Assembly: GCA_023460575.1 (NCBI GenBank)
Contig: JAEWPQ010000047.1
Coordinates: 1-53,860 of the forward strand
Length of the DNA stretch: 53,860 nt
Direction: 5' to 3'
DNA from: Bacillota bacterium
GTDB lineage: Bacteria; Bacillota; Clostridia; Lachnospirales; Lachnospiraceae
This document shows, piece after piece, positions 33,702 through 41,139 of the stretch. A program made the translations under genes and the position numbers. The stretch's first letter is position 1. Each line of letters opens with the position of its first letter. Under the pieces are notes generated by a model that was given only the letters and a program-made list of their open reading frames with translations, was not told the DNA's origin and searched no databases.

Positions 33702-34769
33702 ATGAGTTATAAAATTTTGGCTGTTAATCCAGGTTCCACCTCAACAAAGATTGCTGTTTATGAGGATAAAATGGAACTTTTTACAGAAAGTGTAGTTCAT
33801 TCTGATGAAGAATTAAAAAAATATGACAGGGTCACCGACGAATTTGATATGCGGAGAGAAAGTATCGTGAATTCCCTGAAAAAGCATGGAATATCGGAAA
33901 AAGAACTTTCTGCAGTTGTTGGAAGAGGTGGCCAGCTGGTAAACATTCATGCAGGCGGCTATCAGGTGACAGAAGTCATGAAAAAAAGGCTGACTGATCC
34001 TGCAACAATTGAACACGCGTCTAATTTAGGTGCTTTGATTGCAGATGCAATTGCCGCTCCCCTTGGGATTCCTGCGTACATCTACGATGCTGTAGGTTCC
34101 GATGAAATGGCAGACATTGCTAAAATAACAGGAATGCGGGAGGTGGTAAGACAGAGTTTTTGCCATGTTTTAAATTCGAAAGCTATGGCCAGAAAAGCTG
34201 CTGAAAAGGCCGGAAAAACTTATCAGGAGATGAATTTTATCGTTGCCCACCTGGGAGGGGGAATCTCCATCAGTGCACATGAAAAAGGGCGGATTGTGGA
34301 TGTTATAACTGCTGACGGGGGGCCTTTTTCACCTGAAAGATCCGGCAGTATTCCATTGAACTACATTGTTGACATGTGCTACAGCGGCGCTTACAGCAAA
34401 AAAGATATGAAAAAAAAGGTGGCTGGTATGGGCGGTATGAAAGCTTATCTTGGAACATCAAGCTGCCTGGAAATAGAAAAAATGATTGAAGACGGAGACC
34501 AGCTGGCTAAAAATATTTTTCAGGCAGAGGCATACCAGATTTCCAAGGGAATCGGAGAGCTGTCTCCGGTTCTTAAAGGAAAGATTGATGCTGTTATTTT
34601 GACCGGCGGAGTTGCATATTCAAAAATGCTGACCGATTGGATAATAGATTATGTAAGCTTCATTGCTCCGGTTTTACTTATGCCGGGAGAAAATGAGCTG
34701 GAGTCTTTAGCTGTCGGAGCGTTTCGTATTCTTGAAGGAGAAGAAGCAGCAGAGGTCTATCGGGAATAG
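33702..34769 (+). CDS. buk: Acyl kinase of the butyrate kinase family
   Basis: 355 residues of the acetate/butyrate kinase family. The first ATPase strand ILAVNPGSTSTKIAVYED has the phosphate-1 motif (N-PGSTS-K), AVVGRGGQLVNIHAGGYQV is characteristic of butyrate kinases, IVAHLGGGISISAHEKGRI contains the catalytic His-x-Gly-Gly-Gly, and VILTGGVAYSKML gives the adenosine motif. It makes ATP from acyl-phosphate. Stop codon 32 bases before the propeller gene, so the operon continues. I infer an arylacetyl-phosphate as substrate from context; biochemical proof is needed. Confidence 0.88.
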   Translation: MSYKILAVNPGSTSTKIAVYEDKMELFTESVVHSDEELKKYDRVTDEFDMRRESIVNSLKKHGISEKELSAVVGRGGQLVNIHAGGYQVTEVMKKRLTDPATIEHASNLGALIADAIAAPLGIPAYIYDAVGSDEMADIAKITGMREVVRQSFCHVLNSKAMARKAAEKAGKTYQEMNFIVAHLGGGISISAHEKGRIVDVITADGGPFSPERSGSIPLNYIVDMCYSGAYSKKDMKKKVAGMGGMKAYLGTSSCLEIEKMIEDGDQLAKNIFQAEAYQISKGIGELSPVLKGKIDAVILTGGVAYSKMLTDWIIDYVSFIAPVLLMPGENELESLAVGAFRILEGEEAAEVYRE

Positions 34770-34801
34770 CAAATTACAATAATTAATAAAAAAGGAGAAC
34801 T

Positions 34802-36190
34802 ATGCAGAATAATTTTTATGCAAAAGGTGATGGAAATGACGGTTTTATAAAGAATCTGGAAGTTTGTTCTTTCAATAACCTTGATGGAACATGCGGTATG
34901 TTTCAGATGGCTCTTTATAAGACCCCGTCAGGAAAGTATTATCTATATGGCTGTTGTTTTGGAGGAACGAAAAATGGCGTTATGATCAGTGACGTGACAG
35001 ATCCCTATAAGCCAGAGTTTATAAAGCACTTTGAATTACTTGATCCCAAAGAGTATCCCACTACCACTTCACCTAAGATACAAATTGCTGACGATTTGAT
35101 GATTGTGGCAATGAGCTGTGGAAGCGGGCCTGGGGCTTTGGTGGATCAGTCAAAACTGGCTGACATAAAATGCGAAGCAGGTATCCGCATTTACAGTCTG
35201 AAAAAGGATCCTGAGAATCCTGAGTTTTTGGGCTATTGGGATTGTGGACTTAAACATGTAATGGGAGTGCACCGATTCCAGTATGATGGAGGCAGATATG
35301 TGCATTTATCCAGTGATTGCGTTGGATTTGAGGGTTTGATTTACCGCATCATTGACATTCAGGATCCAGCCAGGCCAGTAGAAGCAGGGCGTTGGTGGAG
35401 ACCTGACCAGTATGCGGATGGATTCCCGGGAAGGGAATTTGACCCGGGAGCGCCGCACTGTCCAGCTTTTATGGATAAAGGCTGGCTTCATGGGCCGCCA
35501 TTTGTACGTGATGGCATTGCGTATTGCGGATATGGTGGAGCTGGATTGGTTATCGTGGATGTCCATGATGTAACCAGACCAAAGTGTCTGGGTGAATTAA
35601 AGCTCATGCCGGCATTTTCCAGTGAGCTGTCCGGAGCCAGAACCCATACAGCGCTTCCGCTTCCTGGAAGAGATTTAGTAGTCTGCCAGAATGAAGGAGA
35701 GCGTTTCCAGTTCTTTACACCAGATAAAATCAAAAGAGCACAGGCATTAAATAATTTACACATGATTGATGTCAGTGACCCGAAGCAGCCCACGTTAATT
35801 GCTGAATTTCCTTATCCGGAAGTTCCGAAGGATTTTCCATATCCCAACTTCAACGTGGCTGGTCTTGACGTGGCAGGCCCCTTTGGACCTCATAATATTC
35901 ATGAACCAATGAGTAACAAGCCGTGGCTGGAACAGCGGGGTGATCGTGTTTATTGCTGTTATTTTCATGCCGGTCTTAGAGTTTATGATGTATCAGATCC
36001 TTATTATATTAAAGAAATTGCTTATTTTATTCCTCCCAATCCGAATAAAACGCCGGAAGAGTCTTATTTTCCTGGATTCCCAGGACCACGTCTGGCAGTT
36101 ACGGAAGATATAGTGGTGGATGACAGGGGATATATCATCATCGATGCTCTTGATGATGGGTTTTATATTTTAAAAATGAAAGAAGATTAA
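34802..36190 (+). CDS. LVIVD-repeat beta-propeller protein, candidate C-C bond hydrolase
   Basis: 462 residues of propeller blades. Typical LVIVD strands appear as GVMISDVTDPYKPEFI (about 59-74), YRIIDIQDPARPVE (181-194), AGLVIVDVHDVTRPK (247-261), NLHMIDVSDPKQPTL (318-332) and AGLRVYDVSDPYYIKE (390-405). There is no signal peptide, so unlike many LVIVD proteins it is likely cytoplasmic. Several histidines sit in conserved-looking loops (His157, His219, His230, His282, His364, His367, His389), as in propeller enzymes that hold a metal at the top of the funnel. Its place between the Buk-like kinase and two flavonoid-type enzymes makes it a candidate for the step no other gene explains. No function is known to me. 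Confidence 0.75.
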   Translation: MQNNFYAKGDGNDGFIKNLEVCSFNNLDGTCGMFQMALYKTPSGKYYLYGCCFGGTKNGVMISDVTDPYKPEFIKHFELLDPKEYPTTTSPKIQIADDLMIVAMSCGSGPGALVDQSKLADIKCEAGIRIYSLKKDPENPEFLGYWDCGLKHVMGVHRFQYDGGRYVHLSSDCVGFEGLIYRIIDIQDPARPVEAGRWWRPDQYADGFPGREFDPGAPHCPAFMDKGWLHGPPFVRDGIAYCGYGGAGLVIVDVHDVTRPKCLGELKLMPAFSSELSGARTHTALPLPGRDLVVCQNEGERFQFFTPDKIKRAQALNNLHMIDVSDPKQPTLIAEFPYPEVPKDFPYPNFNVAGLDVAGPFGPHNIHEPMSNKPWLEQRGDRVYCCYFHAGLRVYDVSDPYYIKEIAYFIPPNPNKTPEESYFPGFPGPRLAVTEDIVVDDRGYIIIDALDDGFYILKMKED

Positions 36191-36214
36191 TCTTTTAACG
36201 AAAAGGAGAAGAAT

Positions 36215-37144
36215 ATGAAAGTATTAGGTATTTCTTTTGGAACAAAAAATGGGACTAACGATTCTATTTGCACGGAAGCATTAATGGGTGCAAGTGAAGC
36301 TGGGGCAGATGTTGAATTTATTCGGATGTCGACTCTGGAGATTAAGCATTGTATAGGGTGCTGTGCCTGTGCCAAGGCTCATTTTTCTGGAAAGGGTAAC
36401 ATGTGTGTATTAAAGGATGACTTCGAATGGCTTTTGGACAAGATGCTGGAAGCAGATGGAATCATTATATCCGACCCTGTTTTTGAGGAGGGTGCCTCTG
36501 GATTATTTCACACCATTATGGATCGCTTTGGACCAAGAATGGATCGGGGCAATAATATGATTGGCGCAAAGATAGCAGAAGAAACAAGAGGCAGGGTTCC
36601 CGATCCTCGTATTTTAAAGGATAAGGTTATTTCATTCGTTGGGGTAGGGGGATCCGATTGGGGAACCAGAGTTCAGTGTGAGCATGGAATGCTTGCCCTG
36701 ACTACTATGTGGAAGGTGATTGATAATGCATGGTTTCCATGGGCAAAAGAGATTCTGATGGATGATGAGAAGCTGGCATACGTTCGAAAAATAGGACGTG
36801 ATTTAGCCAATGCAGCGAAAGATGTGGAGCATGCTGAGTATCAGGGAGAGAGTGGTCTTTGCCCTCATTGTCATAATCGGTTGTTTTATCTGGACCACAA
36901 TTCTACAAAAGCGATTTGCAGTCTTTGCGGAATGGCAGGCGATGTCGTTATTGAGAACGGAAAAACAAGTTTTGTTTTTCCAAAAGAGCAATTAGAACAT
37001 GCTCATGATACACTGCCGGGAAAATTTCTTCATGGAGACGATATTCAGCGGAATGAAGGGGCCTTTGCAGAACTTCGTCAGACAGAAGAATATAAAATGC
37101 GCAAGAAAAAATACATGGAATTTGTTACTGCCACAGAGAAGTAA
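36215..37144 (+). CDS. Flavodoxin-fold NAD(P)H:FMN oxidoreductase with zinc ribbon; candidate flavone/flavonol reductase
   Basis: 309 residues. Residues 1-200 form an NADPH-dependent FMN reductase domain: phosphate-binding loop SFGTKNGTNDS, a Cys-rich segment HCIGCCACAKAHF (46-56), DGIIISDPVFEEGASGLF and FVGVGGSDWGTRVQ. Residues 210-245 carry a zinc ribbon (C216-P-H-C219 and C235-S-L-C238), an unusual addition to this fold. The C-terminal 65 residues are charged. In the gut bacterium Flavonifractor plautii an FMN-dependent ene-reductase starts flavone and flavonol breakdown; I suggest this protein as its counterpart from context but could not align them. Start after AAAAGGAGAAG. Confidence 0.65.
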   Translation: MKVLGISFGTKNGTNDSICTEALMGASEAGADVEFIRMSTLEIKHCIGCCACAKAHFSGKGNMCVLKDDFEWLLDKMLEADGIIISDPVFEEGASGLFHTIMDRFGPRMDRGNNMIGAKIAEETRGRVPDPRILKDKVISFVGVGGSDWGTRVQCEHGMLALTTMWKVIDNAWFPWAKEILMDDEKLAYVRKIGRDLANAAKDVEHAEYQGESGLCPHCHNRLFYLDHNSTKAICSLCGMAGDVVIENGKTSFVFPKEQLEHAHDTLPGKFLHGDDIQRNEGAFAELRQTEEYKMRKKKYMEFVTATEK

Positions 37145-37221
37145 AATGAAAAGGAACTATATAATTAATCTAAGAGATAGATACCGGATGTTAATCTGTT
37201 AAAAAATAAGGGGGAATTACA

Positions 37222-37665
37222 ATGAAACAGAAACCAAGTGTCAAATCAATTATAATTATAAATCTTTTCAATAATATCCCAATGGCGGTGGTTATGTCTC
37301 TGACAGCACCGCTGCTTATGGGAATACCTTTGGTTCTTTCTAATGTATTAACTAACATTTTAATTGCTTTTGTTTTGGCTTGCCTAATTAATCTGTTAAT
37401 ACCTATTCCGTTGATAGCAGAAGGTTTTCCAAAGTTGTTTAAGCAGCCTTCTAATAGCCTTTTGGGGAGATTTCTGGGAAATATTCCTGTTTGCCTGATT
37501 TTCGTTATTATTATCGGAGTGATTTTAAATCTTTATAATGTCAGGCAGTTTCCTGCATTTCTCTTTGCCTTTTTGGGAACATGCCTTCCCTTGTATGCGG
37601 TGTGTTTTGTTGTATCTATGATTACGAACCCAATTGCAATGAAAATGGCATTTCGGGCAGAGTAA
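37222..37665 (+). CDS. Small four-helix membrane protein (DUF2798-like)
   Basis: 147 residues with about four membrane helices (IIIINLFNNIPMAVVMSL, LIAFVLACLINLLIPIPL, VCLIFVIIIGVILNL, LFAFLGTCLPLYAVCFVV). The pattern of paired helices separated by a short basic loop recalls DUF2798 proteins. No transporter signature is present. Its position between the reductase and the chalcone-isomerase-like gene suggests a role in uptake or efflux of a phenolic substrate, but this is only context. GGGGG ribosome site upstream; gaps of 77 and 81 bases to the neighbours. Confidence 0.65.
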   Translation: MKQKPSVKSIIIINLFNNIPMAVVMSLTAPLLMGIPLVLSNVLTNILIAFVLACLINLLIPIPLIAEGFPKLFKQPSNSLLGRFLGNIPVCLIFVIIIGVILNLYNVRQFPAFLFAFLGTCLPLYAVCFVVSMITNPIAMKMAFRAE

Positions 37666-37746
37666 AAGTGAATATATGCTTAAACAGGTATTATGTACAT
37701 CGTATTACAAAAATGTAAGAAGTCGTAACGGAAAAGGAGATTAAAT

Positions 37747-38583
37747 ATGGCAGTGGAATTTGATCCGATGAGGAGCTTTATATATGTTGATGTGGTGAAA
37801 GAGGAATACAGGCACAGACTTAATCACTGGTTATATTATCATCACATTCCGGAAAGTATTGCACAGTTCGAACCATACTGTACGAAATATTCTTTCTTTA
37901 ATGCACTTCCGGTTCCTAAGGGGGGCGAGCGCTTTGGAACTGTATGCATGCAGATAACGGAACATCATTGGCTTGTAAATATTTTAGATCCGGTTTTAAA
38001 GGTTAAAGCTTTCCAGGAGTATATGCCAATTGAAGTTTTAAAATGGCAGGGAAACGTGCCGGATACAGCTGGTGATGTTATGCTGACAGGAGACGCCGGC
38101 CGTTCTGTTGGCGGTGATAATGGATGTCCGCCGTTTATCTTTGCTTTTTGCCCTATGTGGTGGGAAGAGGATGTGAAAGGTTCCGGGCGCATGATGGAAG
38201 ATGGTCCCAACTATCGATGGAATTTTGCTATGTGCTATCCGGAGGGTGTATCACAGGAGGAGGGAGACCAATGGCTATTTAATGAGGTTTTTCCGTATTT
38301 TTCTAAAAATGACTGCTGCACCCGAATTCTGACCAGCAAAGTCAGACAGGAAATCAATCAATGTCCAATGTCCAGAGTGGTTGAAATGTGGTTTACAGGC
38401 CCTACTGCATGGCATCATATGGCTGTTGAAAAAGCAAAGGAGATAAAAGCACCTTCATGGGCAGAGGAGGGAGATGTATTTCCTTACCTGAAAGCAAATT
38501 TTGAAATAAGGGGAGCTTTTATCTTAGACAACCCCACTTGTGATGCATATAGCCAATATCGCGGCTATATTCCTGGAAGATAA
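37747..38583 (+). CDS. Bacterial chalcone-isomerase-family protein (Eubacterium ramulus CHI-like)
   Basis: 278 residues. The N-terminal half matches my recollection of E. ramulus chalcone isomerase block for block: FDPMRSFIYVDVV, HIPESIAQFEPYCTKYSF, QITEHHWLV, PFIFAFCPMWWE, MMEDGPNYRWNF and the C-terminal YRGYIPGR. The E. ramulus enzyme interconverts chalcones and flavanones and also turns taxifolin into the auronol alphitonin. The catalytic His33 is present (YHHIPES). The catalytic Asp79 of the published enzyme appears to be Ile79 here (LVNILD, residues 76-81), with Asp81 nearby, so substrate or mechanism may differ. No signal peptide. Last gene of the operon; GGAG precedes ATG. Confidence 0.85.
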   Translation: MAVEFDPMRSFIYVDVVKEEYRHRLNHWLYYHHIPESIAQFEPYCTKYSFFNALPVPKGGERFGTVCMQITEHHWLVNILDPVLKVKAFQEYMPIEVLKWQGNVPDTAGDVMLTGDAGRSVGGDNGCPPFIFAFCPMWWEEDVKGSGRMMEDGPNYRWNFAMCYPEGVSQEEGDQWLFNEVFPYFSKNDCCTRILTSKVRQEINQCPMSRVVEMWFTGPTAWHHMAVEKAKEIKAPSWAEEGDVFPYLKANFEIRGAFILDNPTCDAYSQYRGYIPGR

Positions 38584-38651
38584 GGGGGAATGAAGAGGGA
38601 GGAGTACTATTTGTTGATTCATACAAATTTTTGGACTAATAAATGATGTTC

Positions 38652-38683
38652 TAACTGTTATGCAGATTATCTGTAAACAGTTA
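38652..38683. promoter_or_regulatory. Inverted repeat upstream of the sulfatase
   Basis: TAACTGTT (38652-38659) and AACAGTTA (38676-38683) are perfect inverted arms 16 bases apart, 33 bases upstream of the sulfatase ATG. There is no T-run, so it is more likely an operator or mRNA leader element than a terminator. Confidence 0.45.
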
Positions 38684-38715
38684 TAAATTTATATAATCAC
38701 ACAAGGAGAAGGAAA

Positions 38716-41031
38716 ATGGGAAAAAAAGTAAAAATTAACAAAACAATTGTGAATGCAGCTGCCTGGGGGTCTGTGCTGACACTTACTACGAGTTTAATTA
38801 CAGGATTTAGTGTGAGCGCAGCAGGCAGTAATTCTGATTTAGGTCCTGGCAATAAAACATCTGGTGATGTAAAAGTTGGAAAAAATCAGAAAGCCTCAAA
38901 TGTTATCTACATTATTTTGGATGATATTGGGTTTTCGGATTTGGGCTGCTATGGTTCGGAGATAAAAACACCCAACATAGACAAGTTAGCGGAAAACGGT
39001 CTGCGCTATAATAATTTTAATGCCTGTCCTATGTCATCCGCTACCAGAGCCTCTCTTTTAACCGGCAGAGAGAGTAATTCTGTTGGAATGGGCCAGGTTG
39101 CGAATGTGGCATTGGAGGAGGACAGGCCGAACCTTCAGGGTGCAGTTACCGATAAGGCAGGCATGATTTCGGAGATATTAAAAACAGAGGGATACAGCAC
39201 GTTCGGCGTTGGTAAATGGCATGTGGCGCCAACTTATACAATAACTCCGGCAGGTCCGTTTGATTATTGGCCGCTTTCCAAGGGATTTGACCGTTATTAT
39301 GGTTTTATGGATGGAGAGACGGATCAATATAATCCCCAGCTGTTATGTGGAAATGAGATGATCGATGCTCCGAATTCAGACGGGTATAATCTAAATGATG
39401 ATCTGCTAAAGCATGCAGAACAGTATATTACAGATCAGGTATCTGTATATCCGGACAAACCCTTTTTCTTAAACTATGGCTTTGGTACAGGGCATTCCCC
39501 GCAGCAGGTACCTCAAAGCTATATAGATATGTATGCAGGCGTTTATGACAAGGGCTGGGATCAGATCCGGCAGGAGCGCTTTGAACGTCAGCTTGGTTCA
39601 GGAATTATTCCTTCCGGTTCAGAACTTCATCCCACGGATGAAACCGTGAAATCATGGGATAGCTTAAGTGCTGATGAAAAGAAGCTCTTTATCCGTTTCA
39701 TGGAAAATTATGCCGGGTATATTACACAGGCAGATGAAGAGGTAGGAAAGCTGATAGATCACCTTAAAAAAGTCGGGGTGTATGATAATACAATGATCAT
39801 ATTGATTGGAGATAACGGAGCCACTTCTGACGGTGGTCCATTTGGAACCGATTGTTTTATTGGCGGATTAACTTCCGGGATATATCCATCTGTAGAAAAA
39901 TTATCTGCAAAACATAATGAAATTGGGGGACCTGATATGCAGGCCCTGTATCCAAAGGGCTGGGCGCAGGTATCCAATACCCCATTTGGACATTATAAAG
40001 GGAGTGTGTATACTGGTGCTCTGAGAAATCCATTGATTATATCATGGCCTGCAGGAATTACGGATGCAGGAAGCATAAGAGACCAGTATGTACATGTTAC
40101 GGATATTACTCCAACCGTTCTTGATGTACTTGGTATTGCCGCTCCCAGAGTTTTAAATGGCGTTGAACAGATGACAATGTATGGAACCAGCATAGCAGGC
40201 ACCTTTAACAATAGGGATGCAGCAGAGCCGAGAAATATGGCAATCACCTATGTACAGCCTAACCGTTCTATTTATAAAGATGGATGGAGAGCTGTTTCCA
40301 GCCATAAAAACGGTACTTCGTTTGATGATGATGTATGGGAATTATATAATACAAAGACTGACTACACAGAATCCATAAATGTAGCGGCTGAGAATCCACA
40401 AAAACTGGAGGAACTGAAAAAGCTGTTTATGTCTGAGGCAGCAAAATACAAGATGCTCCCCCTGACGGAATCTTCAACGAAAGATATGGGATTTATCAGG
40501 TATGATTCCTCAGCTAATAAAAATACATTTAAATATTATAAAGGTGTAGGACATATTGCAACCTCTGCGGCACCTCCTGTAAATACGAATAGTTTTGCAA
40601 TTAGCGTGACAGCTACAAGAACCAGCAAGTCTGATTCAGGTGTAATCGCCGCAATGGGAGACGAAATCGGAGGATATACGTTTTATATTATGAATAATAA
40701 GCTGGTATTCCTGTATGACAAATTTGGTAAAATATCCAAGATAACATCAGACATTGATGTGCCGGTTGGGGAAGTGAAACTGAAATTTGATTTCACAAGA
40801 ACCAGTATGGTGGAAGGAACTGGTACATTGTATATCAATGATCAGAACGTAGGAAGTGGAAAGATAGCGACAGCTCCGACTGTTACGATTGAAGGATTTG
40901 ATATCGGAAGGGATATGTATAAAGCTGTATCCACGGATTATAAGGACTTAGGAGATTTTGCTTTCAACGGACAATTTAATTACGTGCAATTTGATATCAC
41001 GCCATTTGTTCCTTCTCAGCAGAAGAATTAA
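38716..41031 (+). CDS. Secreted arylsulfatase, Ser-type, with C-terminal beta domain
   Basis: 771 residues. A signal peptide (basic MGKKVKINK, hydrophobic core, cleavage near GFSVSAAG) is followed by a type I sulfatase domain: VIYIILDDIGFSDLGCYG (metal Asp69/Asp70), the formylglycine motif S107-S-A-T-R111 in SSATRASLLTGRE, GVGKWHV and LIGDNGATSDGG (Asp-Asn). The Ser-x-Ala-x-Arg form requires an anaerobic radical-SAM maturase, encoded next. About 150 C-terminal residues form a beta-sandwich like that of Pseudomonas AtsA. It should release sulfate from aryl or alkyl sulfates outside the cell. The catalytic set looks complete; AAGGAGAAGG precedes the ATG. Confidence 0.9.
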   Translation: MGKKVKINKTIVNAAAWGSVLTLTTSLITGFSVSAAGSNSDLGPGNKTSGDVKVGKNQKASNVIYIILDDIGFSDLGCYGSEIKTPNIDKLAENGLRYNNFNACPMSSATRASLLTGRESNSVGMGQVANVALEEDRPNLQGAVTDKAGMISEILKTEGYSTFGVGKWHVAPTYTITPAGPFDYWPLSKGFDRYYGFMDGETDQYNPQLLCGNEMIDAPNSDGYNLNDDLLKHAEQYITDQVSVYPDKPFFLNYGFGTGHSPQQVPQSYIDMYAGVYDKGWDQIRQERFERQLGSGIIPSGSELHPTDETVKSWDSLSADEKKLFIRFMENYAGYITQADEEVGKLIDHLKKVGVYDNTMIILIGDNGATSDGGPFGTDCFIGGLTSGIYPSVEKLSAKHNEIGGPDMQALYPKGWAQVSNTPFGHYKGSVYTGALRNPLIISWPAGITDAGSIRDQYVHVTDITPTVLDVLGIAAPRVLNGVEQMTMYGTSIAGTFNNRDAAEPRNMAITYVQPNRSIYKDGWRAVSSHKNGTSFDDDVWELYNTKTDYTESINVAAENPQKLEELKKLFMSEAAKYKMLPLTESSTKDMGFIRYDSSANKNTFKYYKGVGHIATSAAPPVNTNSFAISVTATRTSKSDSGVIAAMGDEIGGYTFYIMNNKLVFLYDKFGKISKITSDIDVPVGEVKLKFDFTRTSMVEGTGTLYINDQNVGSGKIATAPTVTIEGFDIGRDMYKAVSTDYKDLGDFAFNGQFNYVQFDITPFVPSQQKN

Positions 41032-41049
41032 TATAACAGCATAATTGAT

Positions 41050-41093
41050 AAAGAGCCTTATGCAGTGGTTTATTTCTGGCTAAGGCTCTTTAT
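41050..41093 (+). terminator. Terminator after the sulfatase gene
   Basis: AAAGAGCCTTA (41050-41060) pairs perfectly with TAAGGCTCTTT (41081-41091) around a 20-base loop and is followed by AT-rich sequence. It separates the sulfatase from the maturase, so readthrough or a separate promoter must serve the latter. Confidence 0.75.
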
Positions 41094-41139
41094 CGTACAG
41101 TCGTATTGTGAGATAATTCATTTTAAGGAGTAAAGACTT

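Noticed and set aside
32781..34769. Ordinary butyrate synthesis by Ptb/Buk
   Set aside because: No crotonase, hydroxybutyryl-CoA dehydratase or butyryl-CoA dehydrogenase is present and the genes are embedded between oxidoreductase and flavonoid-type genes. It is still possible if those enzymes are encoded elsewhere.
37747..38583. EthD-like dimeric barrel or phloretin hydrolase
   Set aside because: Motif-by-motif resemblance to E. ramulus chalcone isomerase is much stronger, and the zinc ligands of phloretin or diacetylphloroglucinol hydrolases were not seen.
38716..41031. Cys-type sulfatase using Cys104
   Set aside because: Cys104 is followed by Pro-Met-Ser-Ser and does not match C-x-P/A-x-R; Ser107 in S-S-A-T-R does, and a maturase able to handle Ser is adjacent.
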